A stretch of 64,000 nucleotides of DNA, from assembly GCA_050174775.1 (NCBI GenBank), contig JBFXJP010000001.1, forward strand, positions 930,001-994,000, in the 5' to 3' direction. The DNA is from CAYPGJ01 sp050174775 (GTDB lineage Bacteria; Planctomycetota; Phycisphaerae; Phycisphaerales; UBA1924). Of the stretch, positions 17,317-27,009 are shown in pieces (position 1 is the first letter of the stretch; every line of letters begins with the position of its first letter). The notes below the pieces were generated by a model, which saw nothing but the letters and a program-made list of their open reading frames with translations, ran no database searches and was not told the origin of the DNA. A program made the position numbers and the translations under genes.

Positions 17317-19359
17317 TCAGAGGCACACGACGCGGTTCGTGGCCGTGTCCTCGATGGGCACACCCTCGGGGATCGCGCGGAGGAAGGATCGTCCGTACCC
17401 CTTGGTCGCGATCCGTGAGTCGAGGATGACCACACGCCCGGTATCGGTGGACGAGCGGACGAGCCGGCCGAAGCCCTGCTTGAAGCGCAGCACGGCGCGG
17501 GGGAGGGAATCCTCGAAGAACGGGTCGCCTCCCTCCTCGGCGATGCGGTCGAGACGGGCCTGCGTGAGCGGGCGCTCGGGGGGTTCAAAGGGGAGCCTCG
17601 TGATGATCACGTTCCGGAGCGCGCCCCCGCGGACATCGACGCCCTGCCAGAAGGACGCTGCGCCGAAGAGCACTGCGGAACCGGATTCACGGAAGGCTTC
17701 GAGCAACGCCGTGCGTGAAACATCCCGCGTTTGCGTCAGCACACTGAGCCCTGCGTCCTCGAGCCTTGGCGCTGCGAGCCGCGCGGCCTTCTGGAGCGTG
17801 TCGAACGAGGTGAAGAGCACGAATGCGCCGCCCCGCGTCTCTCCCGCGTGTCGCACGATGGCTGCCGTGAGCCGATCGAGATACGCGCCGTCGCGCGGAT
17901 CGGGCATCGAGGAATCGACATAGACGCGCACGAGCCGCGCGAAGTCATACGGCGAGCCGAGCGCGAGAGTCTCCGCATCCTCGCAGCCCAGACGGGACTT
18001 CGGCAGATCGAACCCCCCCGAGCCGCCTGTGGCGAGCGTCGCCGAGGTCAGGATGACCGACGTGCCCGCGCCGAACAGGTGCTCGCGCAGCACGGGCGCA
18101 AGATCGATGGGCGCGGAGGAGAGAGAGGCGCGCACGCCGTGCGCCGCGCGCGTGGCCTCCGCCCAGTACACGCTCCCGTCATCCTCCTGCGTCACCAGCG
18201 CCTCGGCATCGTCCGCGATGGCCGCGGCTCGCTCGGCGTACGCGTTGAGCTCCAAACGGTCCTCATCCTTGTCCGTGGCGTCACGGAGACGTCGCAGGCG
18301 CACGGCAAGATCGGAGAACGCGGGGCTCAGCGTGTTCTCGAGCGCGTCAGGCTCGGCAATCCGGTACGACGCGGCCGGCGCGCCGGAATCCGTCTGCCCC
18401 GGGTACGAGCGCGCCGGGCCCGGCTGGAGCGCGAGCAGACGATCAAAGAAGAGCCGCGCAGCCTGGTCCGCCTCGTGGACGAGCCGCGCCGCGTCCGCCG
18501 CTTTGTCTCCCATCGTGAGCGCCAGGCTCGCCAGGAACCCCCGATCCCCGCGCTCGTGCATCAGGGTCGAGAGCAGCCTCCGGATGCGCGTCTCGCTCAA
18601 CGACCTCCCGAAATACTCCGACGCCACATCTTCAACCGCGTGCGCCTCATCGAGCACGACGTGGTCGTAGTCCGGCAGAAACCCGACGCCGCGCGACCGC
18701 AGCGCCAGGTCGGCAAAGAACAGCGCGTGGTTGCAGATGAGCAGCTGCGCCCGGTCCATCTCGCGTCGGGCGGACTGGAAGAAGCACTTGTCGTACGTCG
18801 GGCACTTGCGCCCCATGCAGTTCGCCGCGTCCGACTGGACCCGCTCCCACACCGCCGGACGCTCGAGCTGCGGGAGCGTCGAGAGCGTGCCGTCCGCCGT
18901 CTCGTACGCCCAGTCCTCGATCTGGTGCAGCGCCCGCTTCGAGGCCGCGTCCGTCAGCAGCTTGTCCTGGCGCGCGGACGCCAGCTGAAGACGGCGGATC
19001 GACAGGTAATTCCCCCGCCCCTTCACGAGCGCCGCACGGAACGTGACGCCCAGCGGCTCCAGCGCCTCGCGGAGCGTCGGCACGTCGCGCGAAAGCACCT
19101 GCTCCTGCAGCGCGATCGTATGCGTCGCCACCACCACGCGCTCCCCATGATGCACGACGCGCTCCAGCGCGGGCACCAGATACGCGTACGACTTGCCCAC
19201 GCCCGCCCCGGCCTCCACCAGCAATGTGCTCCGGCGCGCCATCGATTCCCCCACCGCGCGCGCCATACGCTGCTGCTGCGGCCTCGGATCGAACGAGTCG
19301 CGCAGTCGCTGCGCGATCGGGCCGCCGGGTTCGAGAATGTCCGCGCCGAGCACGCGCAT
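17317..19359 (-). CDS. DinG/XPD-family ATP-dependent DNA helicase
   Basis: The 680-residue SF2 helicase has Walker A EAGAGVGKS (49-57), DEAH at 237-240, and later helicase motifs near the C-terminus (GAASFWQGVDV; QGFGRLVRS). It should unwind DNA in repair or resolve R-loops. The Fe-S insertion keeps three Cys with exact DinG spacing (181, 186, 192), but the first ligand position in KGRGNYLS is Ser120, not Cys. The cluster may therefore be absent, three-ligated, or completed by another residue such as Cys209. The ATG at 19359 is divergent from the methyltransferase. Confidence 0.85.
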   Translation of the reverse strand: MRVLGADILEPGGPIAQRLRDSFDPRPQQQRMARAVGESMARRSTLLVEAGAGVGKSYAYLVPALERVVHHGERVVVATHTIALQEQVLSRDVPTLREALEPLGVTFRAALVKGRGNYLSIRRLQLASARQDKLLTDAASKRALHQIEDWAYETADGTLSTLPQLERPAVWERVQSDAANCMGRKCPTYDKCFFQSARREMDRAQLLICNHALFFADLALRSRGVGFLPDYDHVVLDEAHAVEDVASEYFGRSLSETRIRRLLSTLMHERGDRGFLASLALTMGDKAADAARLVHEADQAARLFFDRLLALQPGPARSYPGQTDSGAPAASYRIAEPDALENTLSPAFSDLAVRLRRLRDATDKDEDRLELNAYAERAAAIADDAEALVTQEDDGSVYWAEATRAAHGVRASLSSAPIDLAPVLREHLFGAGTSVILTSATLATGGSGGFDLPKSRLGCEDAETLALGSPYDFARLVRVYVDSSMPDPRDGAYLDRLTAAIVRHAGETRGGAFVLFTSFDTLQKAARLAAPRLEDAGLSVLTQTRDVSRTALLEAFRESGSAVLFGAASFWQGVDVRGGALRNVIITRLPFEPPERPLTQARLDRIAEEGGDPFFEDSLPRAVLRFKQGFGRLVRSSTDTGRVVILDSRIATKGYGRSFLRAIPEGVPIEDTATNRVVCL

Positions 19360-19399
19360 TGCCTATACGATCCGCCGTATGGATTGAGGAGGAGAACAC

Positions 19400-20074
19400 A
19401 TGGGGATTCAGAATCGACTGCGACGCACCGTCCGTTGGGTCGTCTACTCGATGCCCGGCGCAGCGCGTCTCGGCAACGGCCGACAGCTCTCCGCCCAAGG
19501 GTGGAATGAGGCTATGTCCGAGGGAGGGCAGTTTCAATCGTACCTCGGCGGCACGGTCGCCCACGAGCTGCGCGACTCTCTCACGCTCTCCCTCATGCGC
19601 CGCGTGCGGACCACCGGCACGATCCTCGACGTCGGCTGCGCGAGCGGCACCCTCGCCACAAGGCTCGCCGGGTACACGCGATACCGAGGCGTCGACATCA
19701 GCAGCGTGGCCATCGACCGCGCGCGCAAGGGCTCATATCCCCTCCCCACCGAGTTCTTCGCCTCCGCGCTCGAAGACTACAACCCGCCCGAGCCCCACGA
19801 CTTCATCGTGATGAACGAGGTGCTCTACCTCGTGAACCTCGACACCGCCATCACTCAGGCCGTTCGATACGCCCAGACGCTCACCCCTCGCGGAGCGCTC
19901 GTCGTCTCCCTCAAGCACGATCCCAAGTCCGTCGCGATCCTCCGAGGCATCCGCAAATCACTCAAGTGGGTCAACGGCGTCCTCTATCAGGAGCAGCACG
20001 CCGGCCCGCGCTACAGCGTCCGCGTCGACTCAGCCCGCCCCGCGTACCTCATCGGCATGTTCACGAAGCACTGA
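19400..20074 (+). CDS. Class I SAM-dependent methyltransferase
   Basis: The 224-residue product has motif I ILDVGCASG, the acidic strand YRGVDIS, and motif IV-like HDFIVMNEVLY, as in Rossmann-fold methyltransferases of small molecules or lipids. GGAGGAGA lies about 7 nt before the ATG. The substrate cannot be assigned; the hydrophobic N-terminal RWVVYSMPGAARLG may be a membrane-touching helix. It is convergent with rsmG, with only 4 nt between the stops. Confidence 0.75.
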   Translation: MGIQNRLRRTVRWVVYSMPGAARLGNGRQLSAQGWNEAMSEGGQFQSYLGGTVAHELRDSLTLSLMRRVRTTGTILDVGCASGTLATRLAGYTRYRGVDISSVAIDRARKGSYPLPTEFFASALEDYNPPEPHDFIVMNEVLYLVNLDTAITQAVRYAQTLTPRGALVVSLKHDPKSVAILRGIRKSLKWVNGVLYQEQHAGPRYSVRVDSARPAYLIGMFTKH

Positions 20075-20078
20075 GCGC

Positions 20079-20903
20079 TCACGACTCGTCGCGCGCGCGA
20101 GCATCCGATTGCCTCAGCCCCAGCGGCGCCCGCGCGGGCTCCCCGGGCCTCCTCGGGTACGTCCTCGGCGTCTCGCGCCGCTTCTCCAACGCCACGATCC
20201 GACCCGTCGGCGTCTCCACTACACCCGCCGCGGAGAGATGGAGCATGTGCAGCGCCTGCTTGGCCTCGCCCAGCTCCTCCTCGGCCTTCTGCCCCTTGGT
20301 CATCAGCAACAACCCCCCCACTTTCGCCAGCGGCGCGCACAACTCCGCCACCACCGCCAGGTGCCCCACCGCGCGCGCCAGCACCGCGTCGTACTGCCCC
20401 CGATGCCCCTCCCGGTCGTGCCCCAGAACCTCCGCGCGCTCCTGGGTCACGCGCACGTTCGTCAGCCCGAGCGCCTCCGCCGCGGCCTCCAGGAACCGCG
20501 CCTTCTTCCCCGTCGCCTCGATGAGCGTGAACCGCAGCCCCGGGAACACGATCGCCAGCGGCAACCCCGGCACACCCCCACCGCTCCCCACGTCCGCCAC
20601 GCGAGAACCTTCCTCCACGTCCGCGAGGAACTGCACGAGCCCGAGCGCGTCGAGGATGTGTCGTTCCCATGCCTCGTCCGCAGACCGGATGGCCGTGAGG
20701 TTGAACCGCGTGTTGGTCTCGAGCAGCATCCCGAGAAACCGCCCGAGCCGGGCAAGCTCTTCACCCTCGAACTCAACACCGAGCGAACGCGCCGCTTCGA
20801 GGAACGAACCGGGCGCGGGGAGCGCGGCGATATCCTTCAACGCGGGAAGCTCGGGCGGAGAGTCCGGACGGGCGTCCGACGGATTCGGTTTCGGCTTGCT
20901 CAT
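20079..20903 (-). CDS. rsmG: 16S rRNA (guanine-N7)-methyltransferase RsmG
   Basis: The 274-residue product contains the RsmG core: FNLTAIRS, a WERHILDAL segment, the SAM loop VADVGSGGGVPGLPLAI and VLARAVGHLAVV. It methylates G527 of 16S rRNA. About 30 extra residues at each end (Pro/Ser-rich N-terminus, Arg-rich C-terminus) extend beyond the usual length of about 210-240. In many bacteria it accompanies parAB; here it stands alone, divergent from a secreted protein gene. Confidence 0.9.
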   Translation of the reverse strand: MSKPKPNPSDARPDSPPELPALKDIAALPAPGSFLEAARSLGVEFEGEELARLGRFLGMLLETNTRFNLTAIRSADEAWERHILDALGLVQFLADVEEGSRVADVGSGGGVPGLPLAIVFPGLRFTLIEATGKKARFLEAAAEALGLTNVRVTQERAEVLGHDREGHRGQYDAVLARAVGHLAVVAELCAPLAKVGGLLLMTKGQKAEEELGEAKQALHMLHLSAAGVVETPTGRIVALEKRRETPRTYPRRPGEPARAPLGLRQSDARARDES

Positions 20904-20926
20904 CAGTCTCTCAGAGGAAACACACC

Positions 20927-21541
20927 ATGCGAACCACGAGGGTATACGCGAACCCGACCGTCTGGGCCACGGCCCTGCTCCTGCTCATCGGAGCCTCCCT
21001 CACCCTCACGCGCGTCCAGGCCCGACAAGACGTCTCGATGGACAAGGCCTACATCAACCGCGTGCTCGACGCCATGCACGACGCGGCCTCGAAGGCCGAC
21101 GGCCAGGCCTACTTCTCCTACTTTGATGAGGGCGCGGTCTTCCTCGGCACGCAGTCGGACGAGCGGTGGGCCATCCCCGAGTTCAAGGAATACGTCCTCC
21201 CCCGCTTCGCCGAGGGCAAGGGCTGGACGTACATCCCCACCACGCGCCACATCTATCTCAACGACGAGGGCACCGCGGGCTGGTTCGACGAGTTCCTGTC
21301 GAACGAGAAGTACGGGAACTGCCGCGGCACCGGCGCCGTGGTCAAGAAGAACTTCGAGTGGAAGATCGTGCAGTACAACCTCACGGTCCCCATCCCCAAC
21401 GACCTCCTCCCGCAGTTCGTCGAGTCGATACGCGCGCACGAGAAGAAGGTGGTGGAGCAGCAGCTCGAACACCGACGCAAGGTCATCGAGGAGCTGCAGA
21501 AGGAGAACAACCCCAACCCGCCCACCAAGCCGCAGGGCTGA
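20927..21541 (+). CDS. Secreted SnoaL/NTF2-like protein
   Basis: The 204-residue product has an N-terminal membrane or signal segment (ATALLLLIGASLTL). An NTF2-like fold follows, with a DKAYINRVLDAMHDAASKADG helix, a FDEGAVFLGTQSDERW strand pair and GTGAVVKKNFEWKIVQYNL near the end, as in SnoaL_3/DUF4440 proteins. Such domains can bind or isomerise small ligands. No catalytic set can be named. The tail (EKKVVEQQLEHRRKV) is coiled-coil-like and Pro/Asn-rich at the end. It is convergent with rodA. Confidence 0.75.
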   Translation: MRTTRVYANPTVWATALLLLIGASLTLTRVQARQDVSMDKAYINRVLDAMHDAASKADGQAYFSYFDEGAVFLGTQSDERWAIPEFKEYVLPRFAEGKGWTYIPTTRHIYLNDEGTAGWFDEFLSNEKYGNCRGTGAVVKKNFEWKIVQYNLTVPIPNDLLPQFVESIRAHEKKVVEQQLEHRRKVIEELQKENNPNPPTKPQG

Positions 21542-21550
21542 GGCCCAGCC

Positions 21551-22732
21551 TCAATCCTCGCTCGTGTCGGCGCCGAACTCAAAGGAGCGGCGCGCGAGCC
21601 GCCGGTTGGGGCGCGCCGCGACGCTGACGATGAGCCCGACCCCCAGGTACGAGGAGAGCAGGCTGGACCCGCCGTACGAAACGAATGGGAGGGTGAGCCC
21701 GATGATGGGCAGCACTCCGAGGCTCATGCCGACGTTGATGATCGTCTGCGTCGCGAACATGGCGGCGAGCCCGACGATGATGAGCCGCCCGAACGGGTCG
21801 TTCGTGCGCGCCGCCGCGATCGACGCCGAGAGCAGCCAGATGAACGTCAGCGCAAGAACGCTCAGCCCCCCGAGCATCCCGAACCGGTTGACGATCACGG
21901 CGAACACCATGTCGTTGTGCGCCTCGGGCAGGTCGTTGAGATCGATAAGCACACGCGAGTGCTCCGAGGGCAGCCCCGCCGCGCCGCCCGCCCCGGCCAG
22001 CGTCATCGCCTTGAGCGACTGGAACTGCGAGGAATCCTGCAGCGTCAGGTCGCCCTGTGTCTGACGCACCAACGCCACGATCCGCTCCTTCTGGTGCGGC
22101 ATCAGGAACGGGTAAACGGCCGGCGCGAGCGCGGCGCCGAGCACGAGCACGGCCAGGATGTGGCGCATCTTCGCGCCCGCCGCGATCAGCATCGCGAACA
22201 ACGCCGGCGCGAACAGCGACGCCATGCCCAGGTCCGGCTCGAGCACGACCAGCGCGGCCGGCACACCCGCGATCACCGCGGGCGGGATGAACCCGAGAAA
22301 CCTGCGGTGATTGCTGCGAAACCGGAGGTACTGCGCGAGCACGATGACGACCGCGATCTTGGCAAACTCGCTCGGCTGGAGATTCACCGGGCCCAGGTCG
22401 ATCCACGCACGGGCCCCGTTGCGGGGCGTGACGATCGACGCGGGCACGCCCGGAACAAGCAGGAAGATCAACAACGCAAGGCTCGCCCCGTAGAGCAGCC
22501 ATGAAGCGGCGATGAGAATGCGGAAATGCACCGCCGCGGCGATGAGCCCGAGGAACAGACCCGCGCCGAGGAAGGCGATCTGGCGCGTCGCGAGCGAGCT
22601 GAGCCCCTCGTGCGGCCCGGACGCCACGTCGATGGCGTACACCCCGAGGATCGAGAGCGCGAGCGACGCGAGCACGAGCGTCCACGCCTCCCCGCGCACA
22701 CGGATCAGCGTTCGCAACGCCGCCCGGATCAA
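21551..22732 (-). CDS. rodA: Rod-shape-determining SEDS peptidoglycan polymerase RodA
   Basis: The roughly 393-residue product has about ten transmembrane segments and SEDS signatures: NGARAWIDLGPVNLQPSEFAK, DLGMASLFAP, an extracellular loop EAHNDMVFAV, and LPFVSYGGSSLL near the end. RodA polymerises glycan strands for the lateral wall with PBP2. TTG 22732 was chosen because it overlaps the mrdA stop in a TTGA arrangement; GTG 22699 is an alternative. The frame upstream of that overlaps mrdA and is Arg-rich. The mrdA-rodA order on one strand implies translational coupling. Confidence 0.9.
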   Translation of the reverse strand: MIRAALRTLIRVRGEAWTLVLASLALSILGVYAIDVASGPHEGLSSLATRQIAFLGAGLFLGLIAAAVHFRILIAASWLLYGASLALLIFLLVPGVPASIVTPRNGARAWIDLGPVNLQPSEFAKIAVVIVLAQYLRFRSNHRRFLGFIPPAVIAGVPAALVVLEPDLGMASLFAPALFAMLIAAGAKMRHILAVLVLGAALAPAVYPFLMPHQKERIVALVRQTQGDLTLQDSSQFQSLKAMTLAGAGGAAGLPSEHSRVLIDLNDLPEAHNDMVFAVIVNRFGMLGGLSVLALTFIWLLSASIAAARTNDPFGRLIIVGLAAMFATQTIINVGMSLGVLPIIGLTLPFVSYGGSSLLSSYLGVGLIVSVAARPNRRLARRSFEFGADTSED

Positions 22733-25014
22733 GGCTCGTGCCCCATGAGCGCGAGCGGCTTCGATCGCGGCAGATACCCCTCCTCGATCAAGGCTCGAAC
22801 GATCTGGTTGCAGATCGGCCCGGACACCCGCCCGCCGCTCCCGGCGTACTCCATGATCACCGCGATGGCGTACATCGGACCGCCGCCAGCAGGCGAAGCC
22901 ACCACAACGAACCACGAGTGATCGCCCGCGCGCACCGTCTGCGCCGCCAACGGGCCGTCGTCGTCAGGGTCGATGACCAGATCGGGCGCCTCCGCCGTGC
23001 CCGTCTTGCCGAACACGTCGATGCCCGGCGCGTTGAAGATCGGCTCGCGCGCCCACGCACCGTCCCCGGGGAGAAAGGCGCCCGTGCCCAGACGGTCGGT
23101 TACTGCGAGATGCAAACCCTCACGCGCCTGACGCGCGGCCTCCTGGCTGAAACGCAGGTCCTCCGGGCGTGCAGGCTTGTCCGAGTCAATGCGCGGCGCC
23201 AGTCGTAGTCCCTCACGCGCGATCGTGGCCAGCGCATCCGCCGCGTGCAGCGGCGTCCACGCGATCGGCCCCTGCCCGATCCCCATGTGGATCGCGTCCG
23301 AAGGCGAGACCTCACCGCCGGAGATCGGCCCGAGGAATCCCACGGCCTCCGGACCGACACCAAGATCCCACCCGCTCCCGACGCCGAATTTCTTTGCCCA
23401 TTCGACGATGCGTTGCGGCCCCATGGACCGGGCGACGTTGTAGAAATAGATGTTGCAGGAAACACACAGGGCTTGCGTGGCGTGCAGCGGGCCGCCGAGC
23501 TGAGCGGTGTGCGTCGTCAAGAACTGCTTGTAGATCCAGCAGCGGAACGCCGCGGGCTGATCGGGGTAAAGATGCCCCGTGCACTCGACGCCTCGATCGA
23601 GAGACCACGCCCCGGAGGAGACGCCGGCAGCAAGCCATGCGGCCTTGATGATCGACCCGGGCGGATACGGCGCGCCGATCGCGCGATTCACCCACGGATG
23701 ATCCACCGCGTTCTCGAAGATCGCGCGCGAGTCGCGCTCGAGGTCCTCCCGCGTGAAGCTCGGCGTCGTCACCATGGCCAGAATGTGCCCGGTCTGCACA
23801 TCGAGAACCACCGCTGCACCGTTGATCGGCGAGTTCAGCGGAAGCGGGAGCGGATTCGTCGCGCTCATGTGCCAGGGCTGCAGCCGCGCCAGGCCGAGCT
23901 CCGGACTCATCAGCGCCTGCACGCGCGCCTGGAGCATGATGTCGAGCGTCAGGCGCACGTCGCTCCCCGCGGTCGGCGGAATATCTTCGCGCTCGCCCGT
24001 GTCGAGATGCAGCACGGATCGCCCGCGCATCCCGCGCAGCGTCCCCTCGTACCCGCGCTCAACGCCCGCCTGGCCGATCGAGTCCCCCTCCCGATAGTGG
24101 CCGGGATCGATCTCGCCCGTGCCCGGATCGATGAGCGGTCGCGCGGCGAGGTCCTCGGCAAAGACCTTGTTGCGCATCCAGCCCAGGACGTGCGTGGCAA
24201 CGCCGCGCACCTCTACGGCCGCGGGATGTTCGGTGCGCAGATCGCGCGGAAACGAATCCCGCGGCACGACAACGTGCATCGTCTCAAAGGGGTACTCGCG
24301 AGCGCCGGAGTCGATGATGCGCAGGCCGGGCATCGTGTCCGCGAGCCGACGGATCTCGAACGCCGTGTGATCGTCAACCCCGCGCAGCAGCACGTGGGCC
24401 GTCTTCTGCTCGCGCAGCGGTCGGGCCACGTCCGACAGCGGCACCTCCACCGGCTCCCCCGTGCTGGCCAGCAACTCGCGCTCGCGCTTCTCCCGGGCGC
24501 GCGACCAGACGTGGGAGGTCAGACGCTGGACCTCGGCCATAACGTCCGACTTGCGTTGTTCAAGGTCGTCACGCGGCACGCCCGACGCGCGAGCCAGCGC
24601 ATCCCAGGAGACATCGAGCGCCCGCTCTTCGTCAGCCGCGCGATCCGCGATCGCCCGCTCCCGCTCCTCACTGGAGAGCAACCGCCAATTCGGCCCCATC
24701 GCGCGCCGTGCGGCACGCGCCGCGTCACGAAACGCCCGCTCGCCCGTGATCACGTCGTAGTCCACCGCGACGTCGAACGATGGCAGGTCCTGCGCAAGGA
24801 CACGGCCCTTCCGATCCAGGACGCGCCCGCGCGACGCCGGCGTCCATCGCTCGCTCACCAGCGCCCGCTCCGCCTTGGCCCGCCACGACGCCCCCTGCGC
24901 CACCGTGAGCTGCCCCAGCCGCACCCCAAGCCCGATGAACACCACCCCCACCGCTCCGAGCAGGAGCAGCAGGCGACGCAGGAACATGCTGGGGATCAGA
25001 CGGTTGATCATCAC
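22729..25014 (-). CDS. mrdA: Penicillin-binding protein 2 (transpeptidase of the elongasome)
   Basis: The 761-residue class B PBP has an N-terminal transmembrane helix (about 13-33), a pedestal region with RGRVLDRKGRVLA, and a transpeptidase domain with Ser454 in PPGSIIKAA, SCN 519-521 and KTGT 670-673. It cross-links peptidoglycan during cell elongation in complex with RodA, encoded immediately downstream. Its length is about 100 residues above the usual PBP2, mainly from a charged helical insertion in the pedestal (about 95-205). Catalytic residues are intact, which indicates that this planctomycete makes peptidoglycan. Confidence 0.92.
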   Translation of the reverse strand: MMINRLIPSMFLRRLLLLLGAVGVVFIGLGVRLGQLTVAQGASWRAKAERALVSERWTPASRGRVLDRKGRVLAQDLPSFDVAVDYDVITGERAFRDAARAARRAMGPNWRLLSSEERERAIADRAADEERALDVSWDALARASGVPRDDLEQRKSDVMAEVQRLTSHVWSRAREKRERELLASTGEPVEVPLSDVARPLREQKTAHVLLRGVDDHTAFEIRRLADTMPGLRIIDSGAREYPFETMHVVVPRDSFPRDLRTEHPAAVEVRGVATHVLGWMRNKVFAEDLAARPLIDPGTGEIDPGHYREGDSIGQAGVERGYEGTLRGMRGRSVLHLDTGEREDIPPTAGSDVRLTLDIMLQARVQALMSPELGLARLQPWHMSATNPLPLPLNSPINGAAVVLDVQTGHILAMVTTPSFTREDLERDSRAIFENAVDHPWVNRAIGAPYPPGSIIKAAWLAAGVSSGAWSLDRGVECTGHLYPDQPAAFRCWIYKQFLTTHTAQLGGPLHATQALCVSCNIYFYNVARSMGPQRIVEWAKKFGVGSGWDLGVGPEAVGFLGPISGGEVSPSDAIHMGIGQGPIAWTPLHAADALATIAREGLRLAPRIDSDKPARPEDLRFSQEAARQAREGLHLAVTDRLGTGAFLPGDGAWAREPIFNAPGIDVFGKTGTAEAPDLVIDPDDDGPLAAQTVRAGDHSWFVVVASPAGGGPMYAIAVIMEYAGSGGRVSGPICNQIVRALIEEGYLPRSKPLALMGHEP

Positions 25015-25149
25015 AGGGCGCCGCGCGGCGGACAGGCCGATCGACCCCCGATTATCGGATCGTCAACCCCGCAGGGGCGAGCGAACTCCGCGTTCTCTCA
25101 AACTCCCGTGTTCGCCCTGAGCACGCCCATCGGCATGCGGTGGCGGGCT

Positions 25150-25959
25150 TCAGCCCTCGCGCTTGTCCCGGGTGATCTGGGCATACGCGTTGTGGCTGTG
25201 GATCGACTCGTAGTTCTCCGAGTTGATCGTGTACTGCACGATCCGATCGTCGGAGTCCAGAGCGATGGCCAGATCGCGCACGATGTCCTCGACGAACTTC
25301 GGGTTCTCGTACGCGCGCTCGGTCACGAACTTCTCGTCGGGCCGCTTCAGGACGGCGTAGACCTGGGCCGAGGCCGAGCCCTCGATGATCTCAAGGAGGT
25401 CCTCGATCCAGAGGGTCCCGTCGAAACGGACGGAGGCCTCGATCTCGCACCGCTGGTTGTGCGCGCCGTACGCCGAGATCTCCTTGGAGCAGGGGCACAG
25501 GCTGGTGGCAGGCGCCTTCACCGTCATGACGAAATCGTCATGGGAGTTGGCGTGGACCGCGAACGTGACGCGGTAATCCATGAGCCCTGCGGCCTTGGTC
25601 ACCGGCGCCTTCTTGCACACGAAATAGGTGAACGACAGCTCCAGGTGGGCGTGCTCAGCCTCGAGCCGCTCCTTGATGGCCCGGGCGATCCCGGGGATCT
25701 GCTCCGGGGTCACCGGCTGGCTGTTGTGCTCGTTCAGGACCTCCAGAAAGCGGGACATGTGCGTCCCCTTCTGGTGGTGGGGCAGGGAGACGTACATGTT
25801 GATGGTGGCGACGGTGGTCTGCGTGCCGCCCTCGCGCGTGCGGAGGGTGATGGGGTAGGTGACGTTCTTCACCCCCACCTTGTCGATGGGGATGTTCCGC
25901 CGGTCGGAACGGGCCTGGATGTCCGGGATGGGGGCTCCCGCCCTGATGTTGGTGGTCAT
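25150..25959 (-). CDS. folE2: GTP cyclohydrolase FolE2 (type IB)
   Basis: The 269-residue product converts GTP to 7,8-dihydroneopterin triphosphate for folate or queuosine-type cofactors. Family markers are DIQARSDRRNIPIDKVGVK at the N-terminus, the metal-ligand Cys155 in SLCPCSKEIS, the HNQR motif and ENPKFVED. FolE2 is the form that functions without zinc in many bacteria. ATG 25959 begins the conserved MTTN; 16 upstream in-frame residues are not conserved-looking. The gene stands alone with 135 nt upstream. Confidence 0.95.
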   Translation of the reverse strand: MTTNIRAGAPIPDIQARSDRRNIPIDKVGVKNVTYPITLRTREGGTQTTVATINMYVSLPHHQKGTHMSRFLEVLNEHNSQPVTPEQIPGIARAIKERLEAEHAHLELSFTYFVCKKAPVTKAAGLMDYRVTFAVHANSHDDFVMTVKAPATSLCPCSKEISAYGAHNQRCEIEASVRFDGTLWIEDLLEIIEGSASAQVYAVLKRPDEKFVTERAYENPKFVEDIVRDLAIALDSDDRIVQYTINSENYESIHSHNAYAQITRDKREG

Positions 25960-26093
25960 GAGGTGTCCTGCTGAAGATGATTCCGTGCGGGCGAGGGAAT
26001 GCCTCACAAGTGCGATGCTAGGCCGATTGCTCCGAATGGGCGTTCGTGCGACACGGTCCGCTGGATCCGCCCTCGATTCGATGCCGCGCGTGC

Positions 26094-26930
26094 TTACGGC
26101 GTGGCCGGCGCGCCGGCGCCGTTCTGCTTGCGCTCCATGAGCGATCCAGCAACGTTGAGCCCGAGGGGCACGCCCAGCAGCGCCCCGGCTGCCCAGTCGA
26201 GAGGCAGGGGCAGGGCCATGTGGACGAACTTGGTTTCGTAGATAGCGCGGAGGGATTCACCCCCATGCATGACCGCGCCGGCGATCGGGGCGAGGGCACC
26301 GAGGGCGACGACGACGAGGATGAAGGCGAGGGCGGAGGCGCGGGGGGAGGCGATGCGTCCTGCGCAGGCGGCGAAGAGGCCGCCCATGACGGCGCCGCCG
26401 ATGGTCTGGCCTTTGGTGGTGTCCTGGGTGATGAGCCAAACCCCGGCCGCGCAGGCAATTACGGCCGCGAGGATGCCGAGGCCGGAGGCTGGGGAGAGGA
26501 GGGGATCGGAGGAATCGCGTTCGGAGGCTTTGCCGAGGCGGGAGATGACGGCGGCGAGGGCGAAGGTGAGGAGGCCGAGCACAAGTCCTTCTGCAGCAAG
26601 GAGATATAGGGACCGCGGGGCGTCGGCCCAGCGGAGCAGATCGATCATTGTGCCGGAGGCCCAGGCGGGGCCCATGATGGTGAAGGCTGCGGCGGCGAGA
26701 CCGGCACGGGGGCCGGAGAGGGTGGCGCCGAGGCAGCCAAGAAGCAGGGCTACCCCGTATGCCAAGAGCACGGCGAACGCGGCCTTGGCGGGATAAACGC
26801 TGACGAGGATTGTCGAGGCGGGGCCGCCATCGCCTGCGAGGGAGAGGCGGTTGAAGAGCGCGGCGAGCAGCGGCGCCGCGATTAGGGCAGAAATAGCCAG
26901 CACCCCCCAACGTGCAATGGTTGTGCGCAT
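26094..26930 (-). CDS. Multi-pass membrane protein of unknown function
   Basis: The 278-residue product has about seven to eight hydrophobic segments in Ala/Gly/Leu-rich sequence, with a large polar loop (KASERDSSDPLLSP, about 143-156). No transporter or enzyme motif is recognised. It begins 79 nt from hutH on the opposite strand. Start ATG 26930 was chosen since the hydrophobic N-terminus (MRTTIARWGVLAISALI) begins there; the upstream frame is Arg/Ser-rich and overlaps hutH. Confidence 0.6.
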   Translation of the reverse strand: MRTTIARWGVLAISALIAAPLLAALFNRLSLAGDGGPASTILVSVYPAKAAFAVLLAYGVALLLGCLGATLSGPRAGLAAAAFTIMGPAWASGTMIDLLRWADAPRSLYLLAAEGLVLGLLTFALAAVISRLGKASERDSSDPLLSPASGLGILAAVIACAAGVWLITQDTTKGQTIGGAVMGGLFAACAGRIASPRASALAFILVVVALGALAPIAGAVMHGGESLRAIYETKFVHMALPLPLDWAAGALLGVPLGLNVAGSLMERKQNGAGAPATP

Positions 26931-27009
26931 AAAGGGCGTGATACCGGCGATTGGTGTAGTGGGCAAACGGAGGGTTGCGGAGGCGCGATCGGGGGCGGAG
27001 ACTCCGCGC

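Noticed and set aside
17731..19509. A 592-residue open frame on the plus strand
   Set aside because: It is antisense to the helicase, Arg/His-rich and without motifs.
20109..22064. A 651-residue open frame on the plus strand
   Set aside because: It covers rsmG, the NTF2-like gene and rodA in a wrong frame and has low-complexity Arg/Pro/Ser composition.
23245..25974. A 909-residue open frame on the plus strand
   Set aside because: It lies antisense to mrdA and folE2, is Arg/His/Pro-rich, and lacks any domain pattern; it is a by-product of GC-rich coding on the other strand.
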